In this document: positions 27,497 through 38,014 of the stretch, piece by piece
How positions within the stretch are numbered: position 1 is the first letter of the stretch
Layout: the number at the start of each line of letters is the position of its first letter
From: Comamonas kerstersii
GTDB lineage: Bacteria > Pseudomonadota > Gammaproteobacteria > Burkholderiales > Burkholderiaceae_C
NCBI RefSeq assembly: GCF_008801935.1
Contig: NZ_VZOT01000014.1
Span: forward strand, 1 to 64,000
Length of the DNA: 64,000 bases
Direction of reading: 5' to 3'
Translations under genes and position numbers: made by a program
The notes under the pieces: generated by a model
Seen by the model: only the letters and a program-made list of their open reading frames with translations
Told to the model about the DNA's origin: nothing
Databases searched by the model: none

Positions 27497-28381
27497 TTAA
27501 CGCAGCGCAAAACCCAGCGCCACGCCCGCAAAAATGGCCATGCCAATGTAGTGGCTCTTGCTGAACGCCACAAAGCAGCCTTCGCGTGAACGGTTTCGGA
27601 TCAACGTGAAATGCCAGATCACCTGCGCCGCGGCCACAGCCATGCCCAGCCAGAACGGCCAGCCCAGACCATAGGGCAGCACCGCCCAGATGGTCAGCCC
27701 CAGGCACAGCACAAAAAAGCCCATGACCCCCAACACATCAAAGCGCCCCAGCGTAATGGCCGAGGTCTTGATGCCGATTTTCAGGTCGTCATCGCGGTCC
27801 ACCATGGCGTATTCGGTGTCATAGGCCAGCACCAGGCACATATTGGCCAACCACAGCACCCAGGCCGTAGTGCCCACCGTACCCACCACCGCCGCAAAGG
27901 CAATCAGTATGCCGAAGTTGAACGCAATGCCTAAAAAGGCCTGCGGCATGGCAAAAAAACGCTTGGTAAACGGGTAAAGCATCGTGAACAGCACCGCTGG
28001 CACAGACCAGGCCACAGCCTCCCAGCGCGTGGAAAGCACCAGAAAGAAAGACACCAGCGTGAGCACCAGGCCCACCATGGCCGCTTCCTTGACGCTGACC
28101 TGCCCGCTGGTAATGGGGCGCTGCGTGGTGCGCTTGACGTGCTTGTCAAAGTCGCGGTCGGCAATGTCATTGATGGTGCAGCCTGCACTGCGCATCAGCA
28201 CCGTGCCCAGCGCAAACACCAGCAGCAGGTGCCAGCCCGGAAAGCCATCGGCCGCAATCCATAGGGCCGCCAAGGTAGGCCATATCAGCACCAGCCAGCC
28301 AGCCGGGCGGTTGAAGCGAATCAAATCCAGATACAGCGACAGCTTGCTGCGCTGCACCTCAGGAGAGCTTGGAGAAGTCAT
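27497..28381 (-). CDS. ubiA: 4-hydroxybenzoate octaprenyltransferase
   Basis: A 294-residue polytopic membrane enzyme that prenylates 4-hydroxybenzoate in ubiquinone synthesis. The two aspartate-rich motifs are visible: [19 protein letters not shown] and [19 protein letters not shown]. About eight transmembrane segments. The ATG at 28381 gives [20 protein letters not shown], a normal N-terminus, and GGTGTATG precedes it. It is separated from a minus-strand PAP2 gene by 35 bases and may be co-transcribed with it. Confidence 0.95.
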   Translation of the reverse strand: MTSPSSPEVQRSKLSLYLDLIRFNRPAGWLVLIWPTLAALWIAADGFPGWHLLLVFALGTVLMRSAGCTINDIADRDFDKHVKRTTQRPITSGQVSVKEAAMVGLVLTLVSFFLVLSTRWEAVAWSVPAVLFTMLYPFTKRFFAMPQAFLGIAFNFGILIAFAAVVGTVGTTAWVLWLANMCLVLAYDTEYAMVDRDDDLKIGIKTSAITLGRFDVLGVMGFFVLCLGLTIWAVLPYGLGWPFWLGMAVAAAQVIWHFTLIRNRSREGCFVAFSKSHYIGMAIFAGVALGFALR

Positions 28382-28416
28382 ACACCTCGGTTCACAAATT
28401 GGGGAGTCGCCATACT

Positions 28417-29232
28417 CTAACCAGCCTGGCGGCGATGCGCAGCCACATGGCGCGCCATGTCTGCGGCGGCAATCACCAGCGACAGCCATGCCAGCCCCAG
28501 CAGCCAGCCTGCCAGCACATCACTCACATAGTGGGCACCCAGCACCACGCGGCTCATGCCGACCGATAGCACCACGGCCACGGTCAGTGGCACCACGCCC
28601 CGGGGCGGTGCATGGCGGGACATGCTCAGCCACAGCCAGGCCAGCAGGCCATAGCACACCAGCGTACCGGCACTGTGCCCGCTGGGGAAACTGTAGCCCT
28701 GCTCCAGCACCCAGCGCACTTCGGGGCGCTCGCGGCCCACGCTGTGCTTGATCAGACGCACGCACAGACCCACACCGGCCACACCAACCACCCATGCCCC
28801 CAGTTGCAGCCATGCCCTGCGCCACAACAGCCAGAAGCTGGCCATGGCGCCCAGTGCGGCCATCCAGACGATGTGGCCAAGCTGTGTCAGCAGCTTGACG
28901 ACACCCAGCCAGGGTGCACCTTCCTGCGCCTGCACCCAGGCGGCCACGCGACCATCGATGGACAGCCAGTCCACACAGCCCGCACAGGAGGCCGTGCCAC
29001 CGCCCTGCGCCATATTCCAGACCATCCATGCCAGCGGCAGTGCCGCCAGCAGGCCCAGCGCGCACCAGCCATACGCCGCACGCAGCGTGCGCTGTGCGTG
29101 CATGTCCCGCACTGGCAGGCGCCAGCGTTCATGCAAAAAAAAGCCGCCAGCGGCGGCTATCAGCAGCAGCGCCAGTAACGGTGCTGCTGCCTGGTCAATC
29201 CACTGCATCATGCGTGGCAGTGTGTCGACCAC
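28417..29232 (-). CDS. PAP2-family membrane phosphatase
   Basis: A 271-residue integral membrane protein with the acid phosphatase motifs [13 protein letters not shown] and [12 protein letters not shown] in order near the C-terminus, after four or five hydrophobic segments. Members dephosphorylate lipid phosphates such as undecaprenyl diphosphate or phosphatidic acid. The start is GTG at 29232, 4 bases after the dps stop codon; an ATG pair seven codons on is an alternative. It is probably co-transcribed with dps. Confidence 0.88.
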   Translation of the reverse strand: MVDTLPRMMQWIDQAAAPLLALLLIAAAGGFFLHERWRLPVRDMHAQRTLRAAYGWCALGLLAALPLAWMVWNMAQGGGTASCAGCVDWLSIDGRVAAWVQAQEGAPWLGVVKLLTQLGHIVWMAALGAMASFWLLWRRAWLQLGAWVVGVAGVGLCVRLIKHSVGRERPEVRWVLEQGYSFPSGHSAGTLVCYGLLAWLWLSMSRHAPPRGVVPLTVAVVLSVGMSRVVLGAHYVSDVLAGWLLGLAWLSLVIAAADMARHVAAHRRQAG

Positions 29233-29236
29233 ATGC

Positions 29237-29779
29237 TTACTCTTCCAGCAGCGAGCGCAGCATCCATGCGTTTTGCTCGTGCACGGTCAGGCGCTGTGTC
29301 AGCAGGTCAGCCGTAGGCTCATCATTGGCCTTGTCTGCCAGCGGGAACAGTTCGCGTGCCGTGCGGGCTACAGCTTCGTTGCCTTCGACCAGGGTGCGAA
29401 TCATCTCGCTGGCCTTGGGTGGTGTGACAGGCACATCCGGCAGGCTGGTCAGCTTGCCAAACTGTGCGTAGGAGCCTGGTGCATAGTGGCCCAGCGAGCG
29501 GATGCGCTCGGCGATGGGGTCCACAGCGTTCCACAGCTCGGTGTACTGCTGCATGAACATCGTGTGCAGCGTGTTGAACATGGGCCCCGTCACATTCCAG
29601 TGGAAGTTGTGCGTGGTCAGGTACAGGGTGTAGGTATCAGCCAGCAGGCGCGACAGGCCGCCGGCGATTTCTTCACGGTCCTTGGTGCTGATGCCAATCT
29701 TGATGGGCATGCCCTTGGTGGCCTTGGCCTCAGGGGCTGCAACAGCCTTGGTGGTTTGCTTCTTGGTTTCTTTTGCCAT
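29237..29779 (-). CDS. dps: DNA-binding ferritin-like protein Dps
   Basis: A 180-residue Dps-type miniferritin. The lysine-rich N-terminal extension ([20 protein letters not shown]) can bind DNA. The ferroxidase site residues lie in [40 protein letters not shown]. It sequesters iron and protects DNA from peroxide. ATG 29779 follows GAGGAG. It is next to oxyR, whose E. coli counterpart activates dps. Confidence 0.94.
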   Translation of the reverse strand: MAKETKKQTTKAVAAPEAKATKGMPIKIGISTKDREEIAGGLSRLLADTYTLYLTTHNFHWNVTGPMFNTLHTMFMQQYTELWNAVDPIAERIRSLGHYAPGSYAQFGKLTSLPDVPVTPPKASEMIRTLVEGNEAVARTARELFPLADKANDEPTADLLTQRLTVHEQNAWMLRSLLEE

Positions 29780-29907
29780 GATGTACTCCTCAATCATGTA
29801 GCCCGGCGCAGCAGCATGCCACTGCGTCAGATGGAAGATGTTTTCTACTGTAGCTCAACCCTGTACATGGGGTGGCATTCACAGTTTGCAATGAGCCGAG
29901 CCCTGGC

Positions 29908-30870
29908 TCAGGTCAGCAGCTTGGCGCCTGACAGTTCGCAGGCATAGACCGCATTGCGCAGCGCTGCAATCGCCTCGTAGCGCGTAAAGCTGCGTCGCCA
30001 CACCAGCACCACACGGCGCGATGGAGGTTCGTGCCCGTCTTCGTTATGAATGGGCAGATAGCGGATGTGTGGAGCATCGGTGGCACGGCGGCGTGGTGAC
30101 TCCAGCGCTTCCTTGGGCACGGACAGGCGGGGCACCAGCGTCACGCCCATGCCGGCGGCCACCATGTGCTTGATGGTCTCCAGCGAAGAGCCTTCAAAGG
30201 TGCGGCGAATGCCTTCGGCATTGCTGGCGTAGCGTGCGAACTCAGGGCAGACTTCCAGCACATGGTCGCGAAAGCAGTGGCCCGAGCCCAGCAGCAGCAT
30301 GGTCTCGTTCTTCAGATCGGTGGTGGTGACGGCATCCTGCTGCGCCAGCGGGTGGTTGCTGGGCACGGCAGCCATGAAAGGCTCGTCATACAGCGGCGCC
30401 ATGGCCAGACCGGTTTCAGGAAAAGGCTCAGCCACGATGGCGCAGTCAATTTCACCGGTGCGCAGCATCTCCAGCAGCTTGACGGTGAAGTTCTCCTGCA
30501 GCATCAGCGGCATCTGCGGCGTCATCTTGATGGAGTTGCGCACCAGCTCAGGCAGCAGATAGGGGCCGATGGTGTAGATCACGCCCAGCGTCAGCGCGCC
30601 AGACAGCGGGTCTTTGCCACGCTTGGCAATTTCCTTGATCTCTGCCGCCTGCTCCAGCACGCTCTGTGCCTGACGCACGATGGCTTCACCCAGCGGGGTC
30701 ACCGAAACTTCACCGGCGCTGCGCTCAAAAATCTTGACGTCCAGCTCCTCTTCCAGCTTCTTGATCGCCACCGACAGCGTAGGCTGTGACACGTAGCACG
30801 CGTCTGCGGCGCGTCCAAAGTGCTTTTCGCGCGCAACGGCCACGATGTATTTGAGTTCTGTAAGCGTCAT
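29908..30870 (-). CDS. oxyR: Hydrogen peroxide-sensing LysR regulator OxyR
   Basis: A 320-residue LysR regulator (MTLTELKYIVAVAREKHFGR; helix-turn-helix residues 1-60). The redox cysteines are at 199 and 208 in GSGHCFRDHVLEVCPEF, the same numbering as E. coli OxyR, so peroxide sensing by disulfide formation is expected. It is downstream of recG on the same strand, with 109 bases between, and upstream of dps. Confidence 0.96.
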   Translation of the reverse strand: MTLTELKYIVAVAREKHFGRAADACYVSQPTLSVAIKKLEEELDVKIFERSAGEVSVTPLGEAIVRQAQSVLEQAAEIKEIAKRGKDPLSGALTLGVIYTIGPYLLPELVRNSIKMTPQMPLMLQENFTVKLLEMLRTGEIDCAIVAEPFPETGLAMAPLYDEPFMAAVPSNHPLAQQDAVTTTDLKNETMLLLGSGHCFRDHVLEVCPEFARYASNAEGIRRTFEGSSLETIKHMVAAGMGVTLVPRLSVPKEALESPRRRATDAPHIRYLPIHNEDGHEPPSRRVVLVWRRSFTRYEAIAALRNAVYACELSGAKLLT

Positions 30871-30979
30871 AAGCTTTTGAGATTGCCTATCGAGGTGAAG
30901 AATCAATCACCTATTGTGCATTCATGTCAGCGCATGCATGCGCTTTGTAACCAATATCCAGACGCATTTTGGTCTTGTC

Positions 30980-33103
30980 CTACGCCTTCAGGAACTCAGA
31001 TTTGGCGCCCAACCAACGCTGGATATGCGCCTGCGCCAGATGCGGGTACTGACTGAGCATGCGCGGTGCCAGCTCACGCGCCCATTCCAGCAGCGCCACG
31101 TCCTTGTCCAGGTCGGCAAAACGCAGCAGCGCATCGCCCGACTGGCGTGCCCCCAGAAATTCACCGGGGCCACGGATTTCCAGGTCGCGCCGCGCAATCT
31201 CAAAGCCATCATTGGTCTCGGCCATGGCACGCAGGCGTTCCTTGCCCGTTTCAGACAGCTTGCCGTTGTCCCCCACGGAGTACAGCAGCACGCAGGCCGA
31301 CGCTGCCGCGCCACGCCCCACACGGCCGCGCAGCTGGTGCAGCTGGGACAGGCCAAAGCGCTCGGCATGCTCAATCACCATCAGCGAGGCATTGGGCACA
31401 TCCACCCCCACCTCAATCACCGTGGTGGACACCAGCACGCCCATCTTTCCGGACGTGAACAGCTCCATCACCGCTTTCTTCTCAGCCTGCGGCATGCGTG
31501 AGTGCAGCAGTCCCACCATGACGCCAGGCAGTGCCTCGCTCAGCTCCACGTGTGTGGCCGTGGCATTGGACAGGTCCAGCGCCTCGCTCTCTTCAATCAA
31601 GGGGCAGACCCAGTAGACCTGCCGCCCCTGTGCAATCTGCGCGCCAATGCGGGCGATGACTTCGTCCTTGCGGCTGTCGGAAATCACCTTGGTCACGATG
31701 GGCGTGCGCCCCGGTGGCAGCTCGTCGATCACGGAGACGTCCAGGTCCGCGTAATAGCTCATGGCCAGTGTGCGTGGAATGGGCGTGGCACTCATCATCA
31801 GCATGTGCGGCTCCAGCCCCTGGTGGGCGAGCTTCTGGCGCAAGGCCAGGCGCTGCGCCACGCCAAAGCGGTGCTGCTCGTCAATCACCGCCAAGGCCAG
31901 GTTGTGGAACTGCACCTGCTCCTGAATCACGGCATGCGTGCCGACCACCAGCGCAGCCTCGCCACTGGCCACCAGCTCCAGCATGGCCGTGCGTTCTTTT
32001 TTCTTCTGCGCACCCGACAGCCAGGCGACCTTTTTGCCAATCGGCGCCAGCAGTGGCTCCAGCCAGCCCACGAGCTTGGCAAAGTGCTGCTCCGCCAGAA
32101 TTTCCGTGGGAGCCATCAGCGCGCACTGCCAGCCGGCCGCAATACACACCATGGCCGACATGGCCGCCACCACGGTCTTGCCCGAGCCCACATCACCCTG
32201 CAGCAGGCGGTGCATGGGAATAGGCCGTGCCAGGTCCTGTGCAATCTCCCGGCACACACGCTGCTGCGCACCCGTCAGGCCAAACGGCAGCTGCTGCAGA
32301 AACTGCTCCACCAGTGTCAGCGTGCCCGCTGCGGGCTGGGGCACCTGCAGCACGGGGGCCTTGAGCGCGGCACGCTCCTGCCGTGCCTGGTATTGCGACA
32401 GCTGCTGGGCCAGCAGCTCTTCCGCCTTCAGGCGCTGCCACGCGGGGTGGGTGTGATCTTCCAGCGTAGCCAGTGCCACATCGGGCGTGGGGTGGTGCAG
32501 AAATTGAAGCGCCTCGCGCAGCCCCATCAAGGGCTGGAGGCCATTTTCACCCCAATAGTTTTCAATCGGCGGCTGTGCATCGGGCGGCAGGGTCTCCGGC
32601 AGCTGCACGCGCTGCATGGCGCTGGCAATGGCGCGCCGCAGATAGGCCTGCGGCAAGCCTGCCGTAGCGGGGTAGACGGGCGTGAGTGCCTGGGGCAGAT
32701 CGCCTCCTGCGGTCTTGACCACGGGGTGCATCATCTGTCTGCCCCAGAAGCCCCCTTTGACCTCGCCACGAATGCGCAGCGTCGTACCCACGGCCATGCT
32801 TTTTTGCTGCGAGGGGTAGAAGCTGAAAAAGGTCAGCACGCAAGTGCCTGTGCCGTCATCCACCGTGACTTTGAGCATGCGGCGCGGGCGCAGCTGCACT
32901 TCGCAGTGGGTGACCGTGGCTTCAATCTGCACCGTGTCGCCATCGCGTGCATTGCGCAGCAGGGTGATCCGGGTTTCATCTTCGTAACGCAGGGGCAGGT
33001 GCAGCACGAGGTCGATATCGCGCACCAGCCCCAGTTTTTGCATGGCCTGCTGCGCCGGGCTGGGTGCCGTTTTCTTGGCAGGCGTAGAAGAAGAGGAAGG
33101 CAT
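30980..33103 (-). CDS. recG: ATP-dependent DNA helicase RecG
   Basis: A 707-residue branch-migrating helicase that reverses stalled forks and resolves R-loops. The N-terminal wedge domain (RYEDETRITLLRNARDGDTV) precedes helicase motifs: Walker A GDVGSGKTVVAA, DEQHRFG, MSATPIPRTLAM and QLRGRVGRG. ATG 33103 is chosen as the family-like start. Divergent from queA, a usual betaproteobacterial arrangement (queA/recG-oxyR). Confidence 0.97.
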   Translation of the reverse strand: MPSSSSTPAKKTAPSPAQQAMQKLGLVRDIDLVLHLPLRYEDETRITLLRNARDGDTVQIEATVTHCEVQLRPRRMLKVTVDDGTGTCVLTFFSFYPSQQKSMAVGTTLRIRGEVKGGFWGRQMMHPVVKTAGGDLPQALTPVYPATAGLPQAYLRRAIASAMQRVQLPETLPPDAQPPIENYWGENGLQPLMGLREALQFLHHPTPDVALATLEDHTHPAWQRLKAEELLAQQLSQYQARQERAALKAPVLQVPQPAAGTLTLVEQFLQQLPFGLTGAQQRVCREIAQDLARPIPMHRLLQGDVGSGKTVVAAMSAMVCIAAGWQCALMAPTEILAEQHFAKLVGWLEPLLAPIGKKVAWLSGAQKKKERTAMLELVASGEAALVVGTHAVIQEQVQFHNLALAVIDEQHRFGVAQRLALRQKLAHQGLEPHMLMMSATPIPRTLAMSYYADLDVSVIDELPPGRTPIVTKVISDSRKDEVIARIGAQIAQGRQVYWVCPLIEESEALDLSNATATHVELSEALPGVMVGLLHSRMPQAEKKAVMELFTSGKMGVLVSTTVIEVGVDVPNASLMVIEHAERFGLSQLHQLRGRVGRGAAASACVLLYSVGDNGKLSETGKERLRAMAETNDGFEIARRDLEIRGPGEFLGARQSGDALLRFADLDKDVALLEWARELAPRMLSQYPHLAQAHIQRWLGAKSEFLKA

Positions 33104-33322
33104 GAATCTGAAAGCGTAGGCAAAGCACAGAAGTAAGCACCAAAGGCTAACACGCCCCATCGTGCTTCCATAGGCCATATGCACAGAACATGGGCCCTGC
33201 GTGCAGGCATTGGCTGCGCATGGATATTGCAGACCATGACGCCATCACCACGGCGCAGATTTGCGAGAATGCGCGCTTTGATTTTTCCTTGGGACGGGCT
33301 TGTCAGGCCCTCAAGAACTCTC

Positions 33323-34414
33323 ATGTCTTCTAGCCACCGCGCTCCTCATACCCTCAGCGATTTTGACTTTGTGCTCCCCGAGCACCTGATTGCCCAACAC
33401 CCTGCTGCTGAACGCAGTGCCTCGCGTCTGCTCGACGCGCGCGCCCCGGAACTGGTGGACCGCGTCTTCAAGGATCTGCCCGATCTGCTGCATGAAGGCG
33501 ACCTGCTCATCTTCAACGACACCAAGGTGGTCAAGGCCCGTATCTTTGGCGAGAAAGCCAGCGGCGGCAAGCTGGAACTGCTGATCGAGCGCGTGCTGCA
33601 GGGCAATGAAGTCGTGGCCCACATGAAGGTCAGCAAAAAGCCTTTGCCCGGTGCACGCATTCATCTGTGCGGCGGCGTGAAAAACGGCGGCTTTGACGCT
33701 GTACTGCTGGGCCGCTGGCCCGATGAAAGCGGTCCGCTGTTCCGCTTTGCGCTGCAGGGCGCCAACAACGAGTCGCCCTGGGAGCTGATGGACCAGTTTG
33801 GCCACCTGCCCCTGCCACCCTATATCGAGCGCAACCAGAACGCCGAAGAAGACCCGGACGAGGAAGAAGATTCCGAGCGCTACCAGACCGTGTTCGCCAG
33901 CCACCCAGGCGCCGTGGCCGCGCCTACGGCTGCGCTGCACTTTGACGAACAGGTGCTGGCCGCCCTCAAGGAAAAAGGCGTGGAAACTGCAGCCGTGACC
34001 CTGCACGTGGGCGCAGGCACTTTCCAGCCTGTGAAGGTGGAAAACATTGCCGAGCACCAGATGCACAGCGAGTGGTACAACATTCCGCTGGAAACGCTGG
34101 CAGCCTTGGAGCGCTGCCGCCAGCGCCGTGGCCGCATCATTGCCGTGGGTACGACCAGCGTGCGCACACTGGAATCCTGGGCACGCACAGGGCAGATTTC
34201 GGGCGACACCAACATCTTCATCACCCCTGGTTTTGAGTTCCGCGTGGTGGACTGCCTGATCACCAACTTCCACCTGCCCAAGAGCACGCTGATGATGCTG
34301 GTGAGCGCCTTTGCGGGCTACAAGCACATCATGGACACCTACCAGCACGCCATCCAGAATGAGTACCGCTTCTTCAGCTATGGCGACTCGATGATCCTGG
34401 AGCGCCGCCGCTAA
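33323..34414 (+). CDS. queA: tRNA preQ1(34) S-adenosylmethionine ribosyltransferase-isomerase
   Basis: A 363-residue enzyme of queuosine synthesis that transfers ribose from SAM to preQ1 in tRNA. It begins with [20 protein letters not shown] and contains [20 protein letters not shown] and the C-terminal [20 protein letters not shown]. An acidic insert ([16 protein letters not shown]) lies mid-protein, a common variable region. It is followed by a strong terminator. Confidence 0.97.
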   Translation: MSSSHRAPHTLSDFDFVLPEHLIAQHPAAERSASRLLDARAPELVDRVFKDLPDLLHEGDLLIFNDTKVVKARIFGEKASGGKLELLIERVLQGNEVVAHMKVSKKPLPGARIHLCGGVKNGGFDAVLLGRWPDESGPLFRFALQGANNESPWELMDQFGHLPLPPYIERNQNAEEDPDEEEDSERYQTVFASHPGAVAAPTAALHFDEQVLAALKEKGVETAAVTLHVGAGTFQPVKVENIAEHQMHSEWYNIPLETLAALERCRQRRGRIIAVGTTSVRTLESWARTGQISGDTNIFITPGFEFRVVDCLITNFHLPKSTLMMLVSAFAGYKHIMDTYQHAIQNEYRFFSYGDSMILERRR

Positions 34415-34438
34415 GCGCTGGGCTGCATGGCACACACA

Positions 34439-34466
34439 GGGAGCACTTGCGTGCTCCCTTTTTTGG
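34439..34466 (+). terminator. Rho-independent terminator after queA
   Basis: GGGAGCAC (34439-34446) pairs with GTGCTCCC around TTGC and is followed by six T residues. Confidence 0.9.
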
Positions 34467-34504
34467 TGATTGCGCAAGTGCTCCTGCATTGATCACAATG
34501 CGCC

Positions 34505-36286
34505 ATGCTTTCCTCTTCGCTCTCTGTGGCACGCACCAGCCTGTGCGTAATCTCTGCATGGTTGCTGGCCAGTTGCGGCGGTGGTCACCATCACGCGCCA
34601 GACGCTTCCAATGCACAGCTCATCGACATCCACTTGCTGGCATTCAATGACTTGCATGGCCACTTGGATGCGCCCGGCGTACAAGCGGATGTGCCTACGC
34701 ACGCAGGCAGCACGCAAAAGATCGCGCTGGGTGGCATGCCATGGCTGGCAGGCACGGTGCAGCAGTTGCGCCAGCGCTACCCGCATCATGCCGTGGTAAG
34801 CGCGGGGGATATGGTGGGTTCTTCGCCGCTGCTGTCGTCCTTCTTTCTGGACGAACCCACGATTGAAGCTGCCAATGCCATGCAAGTGGACTTTGCAGCC
34901 GTTGGCAACCATGAGTTTGACCGCGGTTGGCAAGAGCTGCTGCGCCTGGCACAAGGCGGCTGCGAGACCTATACCCAGCGCACACCTTGCCAAGTCAACC
35001 CCAGCTTTGCGGGTGCGCAGTTCCCCATGCTGGCCGCCAATGTGTTCAGCCAGGATGGCCGCAACCTGCTGCCAGCTACCGGCCTGAAAACCTTTGAGCA
35101 CAACGGCCAGCAAGTGACGGTGGGCTTTATTGGCATGACGCTCAAAGACACGCCCAAGCTGGTGATGGCGACCGCCATCCAGGGTCTGCGTTTTGACGAT
35201 GAAGTGCAGACCGCCAATGCTTTGGTGCCCCAGCTGCTGGCGCAGGGTGCTGACATCATCACCGTGCTGCTGCACGAAGGTGGCCAAACCGATGTCTCAC
35301 CATTTGAGCAAGGCTGCGAGGGCCTGAGTGGCTCCATCGTGCCGATTCTGGAAAAACTGGACCCTCGCATCAGCGTGGTGGTGTCCGGCCACACGCACCA
35401 GACCTATGTGTGCGACTACGCCACGGTCAATCCACAGCACCCATTTCTGCTCACCAGTGCAGGCCTGCATGGCACGCAGCTGACGGACATTCAACTGCGC
35501 TGGGACCCGCAGCTGCGCCAGCTGCACAGCCGCAGTGCTCGCACCCTGGCCATACCTGCCAACGCACAAGCAGCGACAACACCTTCGCCCTTCGTGGTTG
35601 AGCACACCCATGCGCATCCTGAGGTGCAACGCATTGTGGAGCGCTACCGCAGCGTGATTGCGCACGAAGCGCAAAAAGTGGTGGGCCGCATCATCTCGCC
35701 GGGCAATATGCCGCTGTCCAATCTGCCCGTCGCGTCCGGCGAAATTGCCTTGGGCAACCTGATATCGGACGCACAGGTCTGGGCCATGCAAGACCCTAAG
35801 CTGGGCGGCGCGGATATTTCATTCATGCACAGCGGCGGCATTCGCGCAGCGCTGCAGCCTGATGCCGATGGCCATGTGCGCTTTGACCAGCTCTACGCCA
35901 TCCAACCCTTTGGCAATGCCTTGATTGGCATGACGCTGACCGGCGCACAGATCAAGGAACTGCTGGAAGACACCTACGCCGTGCCGCTGTCCAGTTCTGG
36001 CCGCCGCCGTGTGCTCTCACCCAATGCAGACTTGCGCTGGCGCCATGACGCCCATGCCCCCGTGAACGAGCAAGTCAAAGACCTCACGCTGCGCGGCCAG
36101 CCGCTGGATATGCAGGCCAACTACCGCGTGGTGGTCAGCAGCTTTTTGGCCGACAATGGTGATCGCTACAGCGTCTTCAGCCAAGGCACTGATCGCACGC
36201 AAGGCCCGCTCGATATCGACGCGCTGGAAGCCTATGTGCGCGCACACAGCCCGCTACCAGCGCCTGCCACCGATCGCATTCAATAA
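34505..36286 (+). CDS. Lipoprotein 5'-nucleotidase / metallophosphoesterase (UshA-like)
   Basis: A 593-residue exported hydrolase. The signal sequence ends with the lipobox LLASC (Cys about residue 23), so it is likely membrane-anchored in the periplasm. The metallophosphatase motifs are HLLAFNDLHGHL, VGNHEFDRG and SGHTHQTY, and the C-terminal nucleotidase domain shows FMHSGGIRAAL. It probably dephosphorylates nucleotides or similar esters in the periplasm. It is followed directly by a palindromic repeat. Confidence 0.9.
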   Translation: MLSSSLSVARTSLCVISAWLLASCGGGHHHAPDASNAQLIDIHLLAFNDLHGHLDAPGVQADVPTHAGSTQKIALGGMPWLAGTVQQLRQRYPHHAVVSAGDMVGSSPLLSSFFLDEPTIEAANAMQVDFAAVGNHEFDRGWQELLRLAQGGCETYTQRTPCQVNPSFAGAQFPMLAANVFSQDGRNLLPATGLKTFEHNGQQVTVGFIGMTLKDTPKLVMATAIQGLRFDDEVQTANALVPQLLAQGADIITVLLHEGGQTDVSPFEQGCEGLSGSIVPILEKLDPRISVVVSGHTHQTYVCDYATVNPQHPFLLTSAGLHGTQLTDIQLRWDPQLRQLHSRSARTLAIPANAQAATTPSPFVVEHTHAHPEVQRIVERYRSVIAHEAQKVVGRIISPGNMPLSNLPVASGEIALGNLISDAQVWAMQDPKLGGADISFMHSGGIRAALQPDADGHVRFDQLYAIQPFGNALIGMTLTGAQIKELLEDTYAVPLSSSGRRRVLSPNADLRWRHDAHAPVNEQVKDLTLRGQPLDMQANYRVVVSSFLADNGDRYSVFSQGTDRTQGPLDIDALEAYVRAHSPLPAPATDRIQ

Positions 36287-36287
36287 A

Positions 36288-36367
36288 AGTAGCTGCCTAC
36301 GCTGTATTAAAAAGGATTTCAGATACTTTTTTATCTGAAATCTTTTATCTGTCAGCGCAACAAGCTC
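36288..36367. repeat. Palindromic repeat copy with strong inner hairpin
   Basis: The outer arms are AGTAGCTGCCTACGCTGT and CTGTCAGCGCAACAAGCTCTT. The inner stem is perfect over 11 bases (GATTTCAGATA at 36315-36325 with TATCTGAAATC at 36332-36342), loop CTTTTT. It shares its inner hairpin with the copy near 21020. It separates the convergent nucleotidase and esterase genes. Confidence 0.8.
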
Positions 36368-38014
36368 TTATTTCTGAACCCCATTGCAGACTTGCATGCG
36401 TGCATCGGCCATCTTCTGCGGAGCCAATAACGCCACCAATCCACAGCCCAGCGATGCCTGCCACTGCACATAGTCGTGGCCTGAAATCCACTCGCGCTGC
36501 GTCACAGACAAGCCGTGCGCGCGCAACACGTCGCCCAATTCGCGTGAAGTTTCCAAAATGCCATTGCGCCCGCCGCGGCCAGTTTCAAACCGGCCGGCGT
36601 CGATGTAAAAACGCACATGGGGCATGGGCGACGGCAAGTTCTGCCACGCGCGTTGCATCCATCCCGCTGGCTCGCCTTGCGGTGCCCACCAGTACGAGCC
36701 CGACATGCTCAGCACATTGCCAAATAGCTCTGGGTGCATCAGGCCCAGATAGCTCGAAACCAAGCCGCCATAGCTACTGCCTGCCACCACCGTGTGGCGC
36801 GCCATTTGCGCCAAGCCCTGCTCGCGCACCCAAGGCATGAGCTCCTCAGCCATGAACTGCGCAAACTTGGGATTGGGCGGCAACTCTTGCCCACGCGCTT
36901 CGGGGCTGGCATTGCCCACGATGACCGCTGCCGTGTTTGGCAATAAACCATCGGCCATCAAGTTGTCCAAAATGCGCGGCGTGGGCACATCGTGCACAAA
37001 GGCATGCGCGTCAAACAGCACCAGCAGATTCTGTGGCTCGGCGCCTGCAGGCACATAGGTCCAGACATCGCGGTCATTACCCAAAATCTGGCTGTGCACC
37101 ACATGGCGCGTGAGCGTGCCCTGCGGCACATCGCTGCGCGCTTGGACCCACGGCTGCTTGGGCGCTTGCGGCAATTGCAACACCGAGCGGCCTTGGAACC
37201 TATCGACCGCTTGCGTGGCCAATTGCGCTGGGAAGGTATGCGGATTGAGTGGATCACGCTGCAGCGTGGCCAAAATCATGCGGCGCTGCTGGGCGGCATT
37301 CGCCACCTTGGGCACATCGGGCGCCAAGGCATAGCTCAACCGCGCGCGTGGGTCCATGACCACGCTGGTCCACCACACATCACTGCCACCCAGCTTGCGC
37401 AGCGGGTTGTGGTCACCGCTGGGGCTGCCAAACAGCCGCACATTGTGGTTGCCTTGGTCGCGCCACAAGAAGGTAACGAGCAGCTGGCCGCCCTCCCAAG
37501 GCTCCACCAGCGGCGTGCCTTGCTGCTGCACCTGCTGCCAGAACGCATCGGTGCTATGGCCTTGGGCCAGCGCCTGTTGCAATTTTTTCAGCCGTGGCCC
37601 CATGGGCGTGTCTTCAGGCTTTGGCTGCTCTTCGCCCTGTACCTGCCAAGTGTTCAGCACCTGCAATGAGAACGGCGCGGCTGCAAGATTCTTTTCAGCG
37701 GGCACCACCCACAGCTGTTCTTGCTGCGCGCCCAGCGAACGCCACATGGCCGTTTGCACGCCACGCCCGTCTTCGGCCAAGCGGCGAATGTGCTGGCCTT
37801 GCGCATCGCGCAAATCCAGATGCAGGCCCGCGCCCGCAAAGCGCAGCTGCACGACAGCGCCTGCAGGCACCTGCAACTGCACTTGCTGCGCCATGCCTTG
37901 CAGCTGTGACTGCACCACTTGCTGATCGCTCACCACCAGGGGCTCAGCCTGCGCTGCGCAACTACCCACCATCCAAGCCGCTATGGCGGCACTTAATTTT
38001 TTCTTCAAAAACAT
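36368..38014 (-). CDS. Exported enterochelin-esterase-like siderophore esterase
   Basis: A 548-residue protein. A signal peptide (MFLKKKLSAAIAAWMVGSC, cleavage near AQA) precedes an enterochelin-esterase N-terminal domain (about residues 30-310) and an alpha/beta hydrolase domain with the nucleophile elbow GSSYGG and a late SGHDYVQW histidine. It is predicted to cleave catecholate siderophores such as enterobactin in the periplasm, unlike cytoplasmic Fes. It is downstream of a siderophore ABC importer. Its start codon falls inside a palindromic repeat arm. Confidence 0.88.
   Translation of the reverse strand: MFLKKKLSAAIAAWMVGSCAAQAEPLVVSDQQVVQSQLQGMAQQVQLQVPAGAVVQLRFAGAGLHLDLRDAQGQHIRRLAEDGRGVQTAMWRSLGAQQEQLWVVPAEKNLAAAPFSLQVLNTWQVQGEEQPKPEDTPMGPRLKKLQQALAQGHSTDAFWQQVQQQGTPLVEPWEGGQLLVTFLWRDQGNHNVRLFGSPSGDHNPLRKLGGSDVWWTSVVMDPRARLSYALAPDVPKVANAAQQRRMILATLQRDPLNPHTFPAQLATQAVDRFQGRSVLQLPQAPKQPWVQARSDVPQGTLTRHVVHSQILGNDRDVWTYVPAGAEPQNLLVLFDAHAFVHDVPTPRILDNLMADGLLPNTAAVIVGNASPEARGQELPPNPKFAQFMAEELMPWVREQGLAQMARHTVVAGSSYGGLVSSYLGLMHPELFGNVLSMSGSYWWAPQGEPAGWMQRAWQNLPSPMPHVRFYIDAGRFETGRGGRNGILETSRELGDVLRAHGLSVTQREWISGHDYVQWQASLGCGLVALLAPQKMADARMQVCNGVQK

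Noticed and set aside
31502-33136. A 544-residue plus-strand frame opposite recG
   Set aside because: It is low-complexity, rich in His, Gln and Arg, and lies entirely antisense to a complete recG; a frame produced by GC-rich codon bias.
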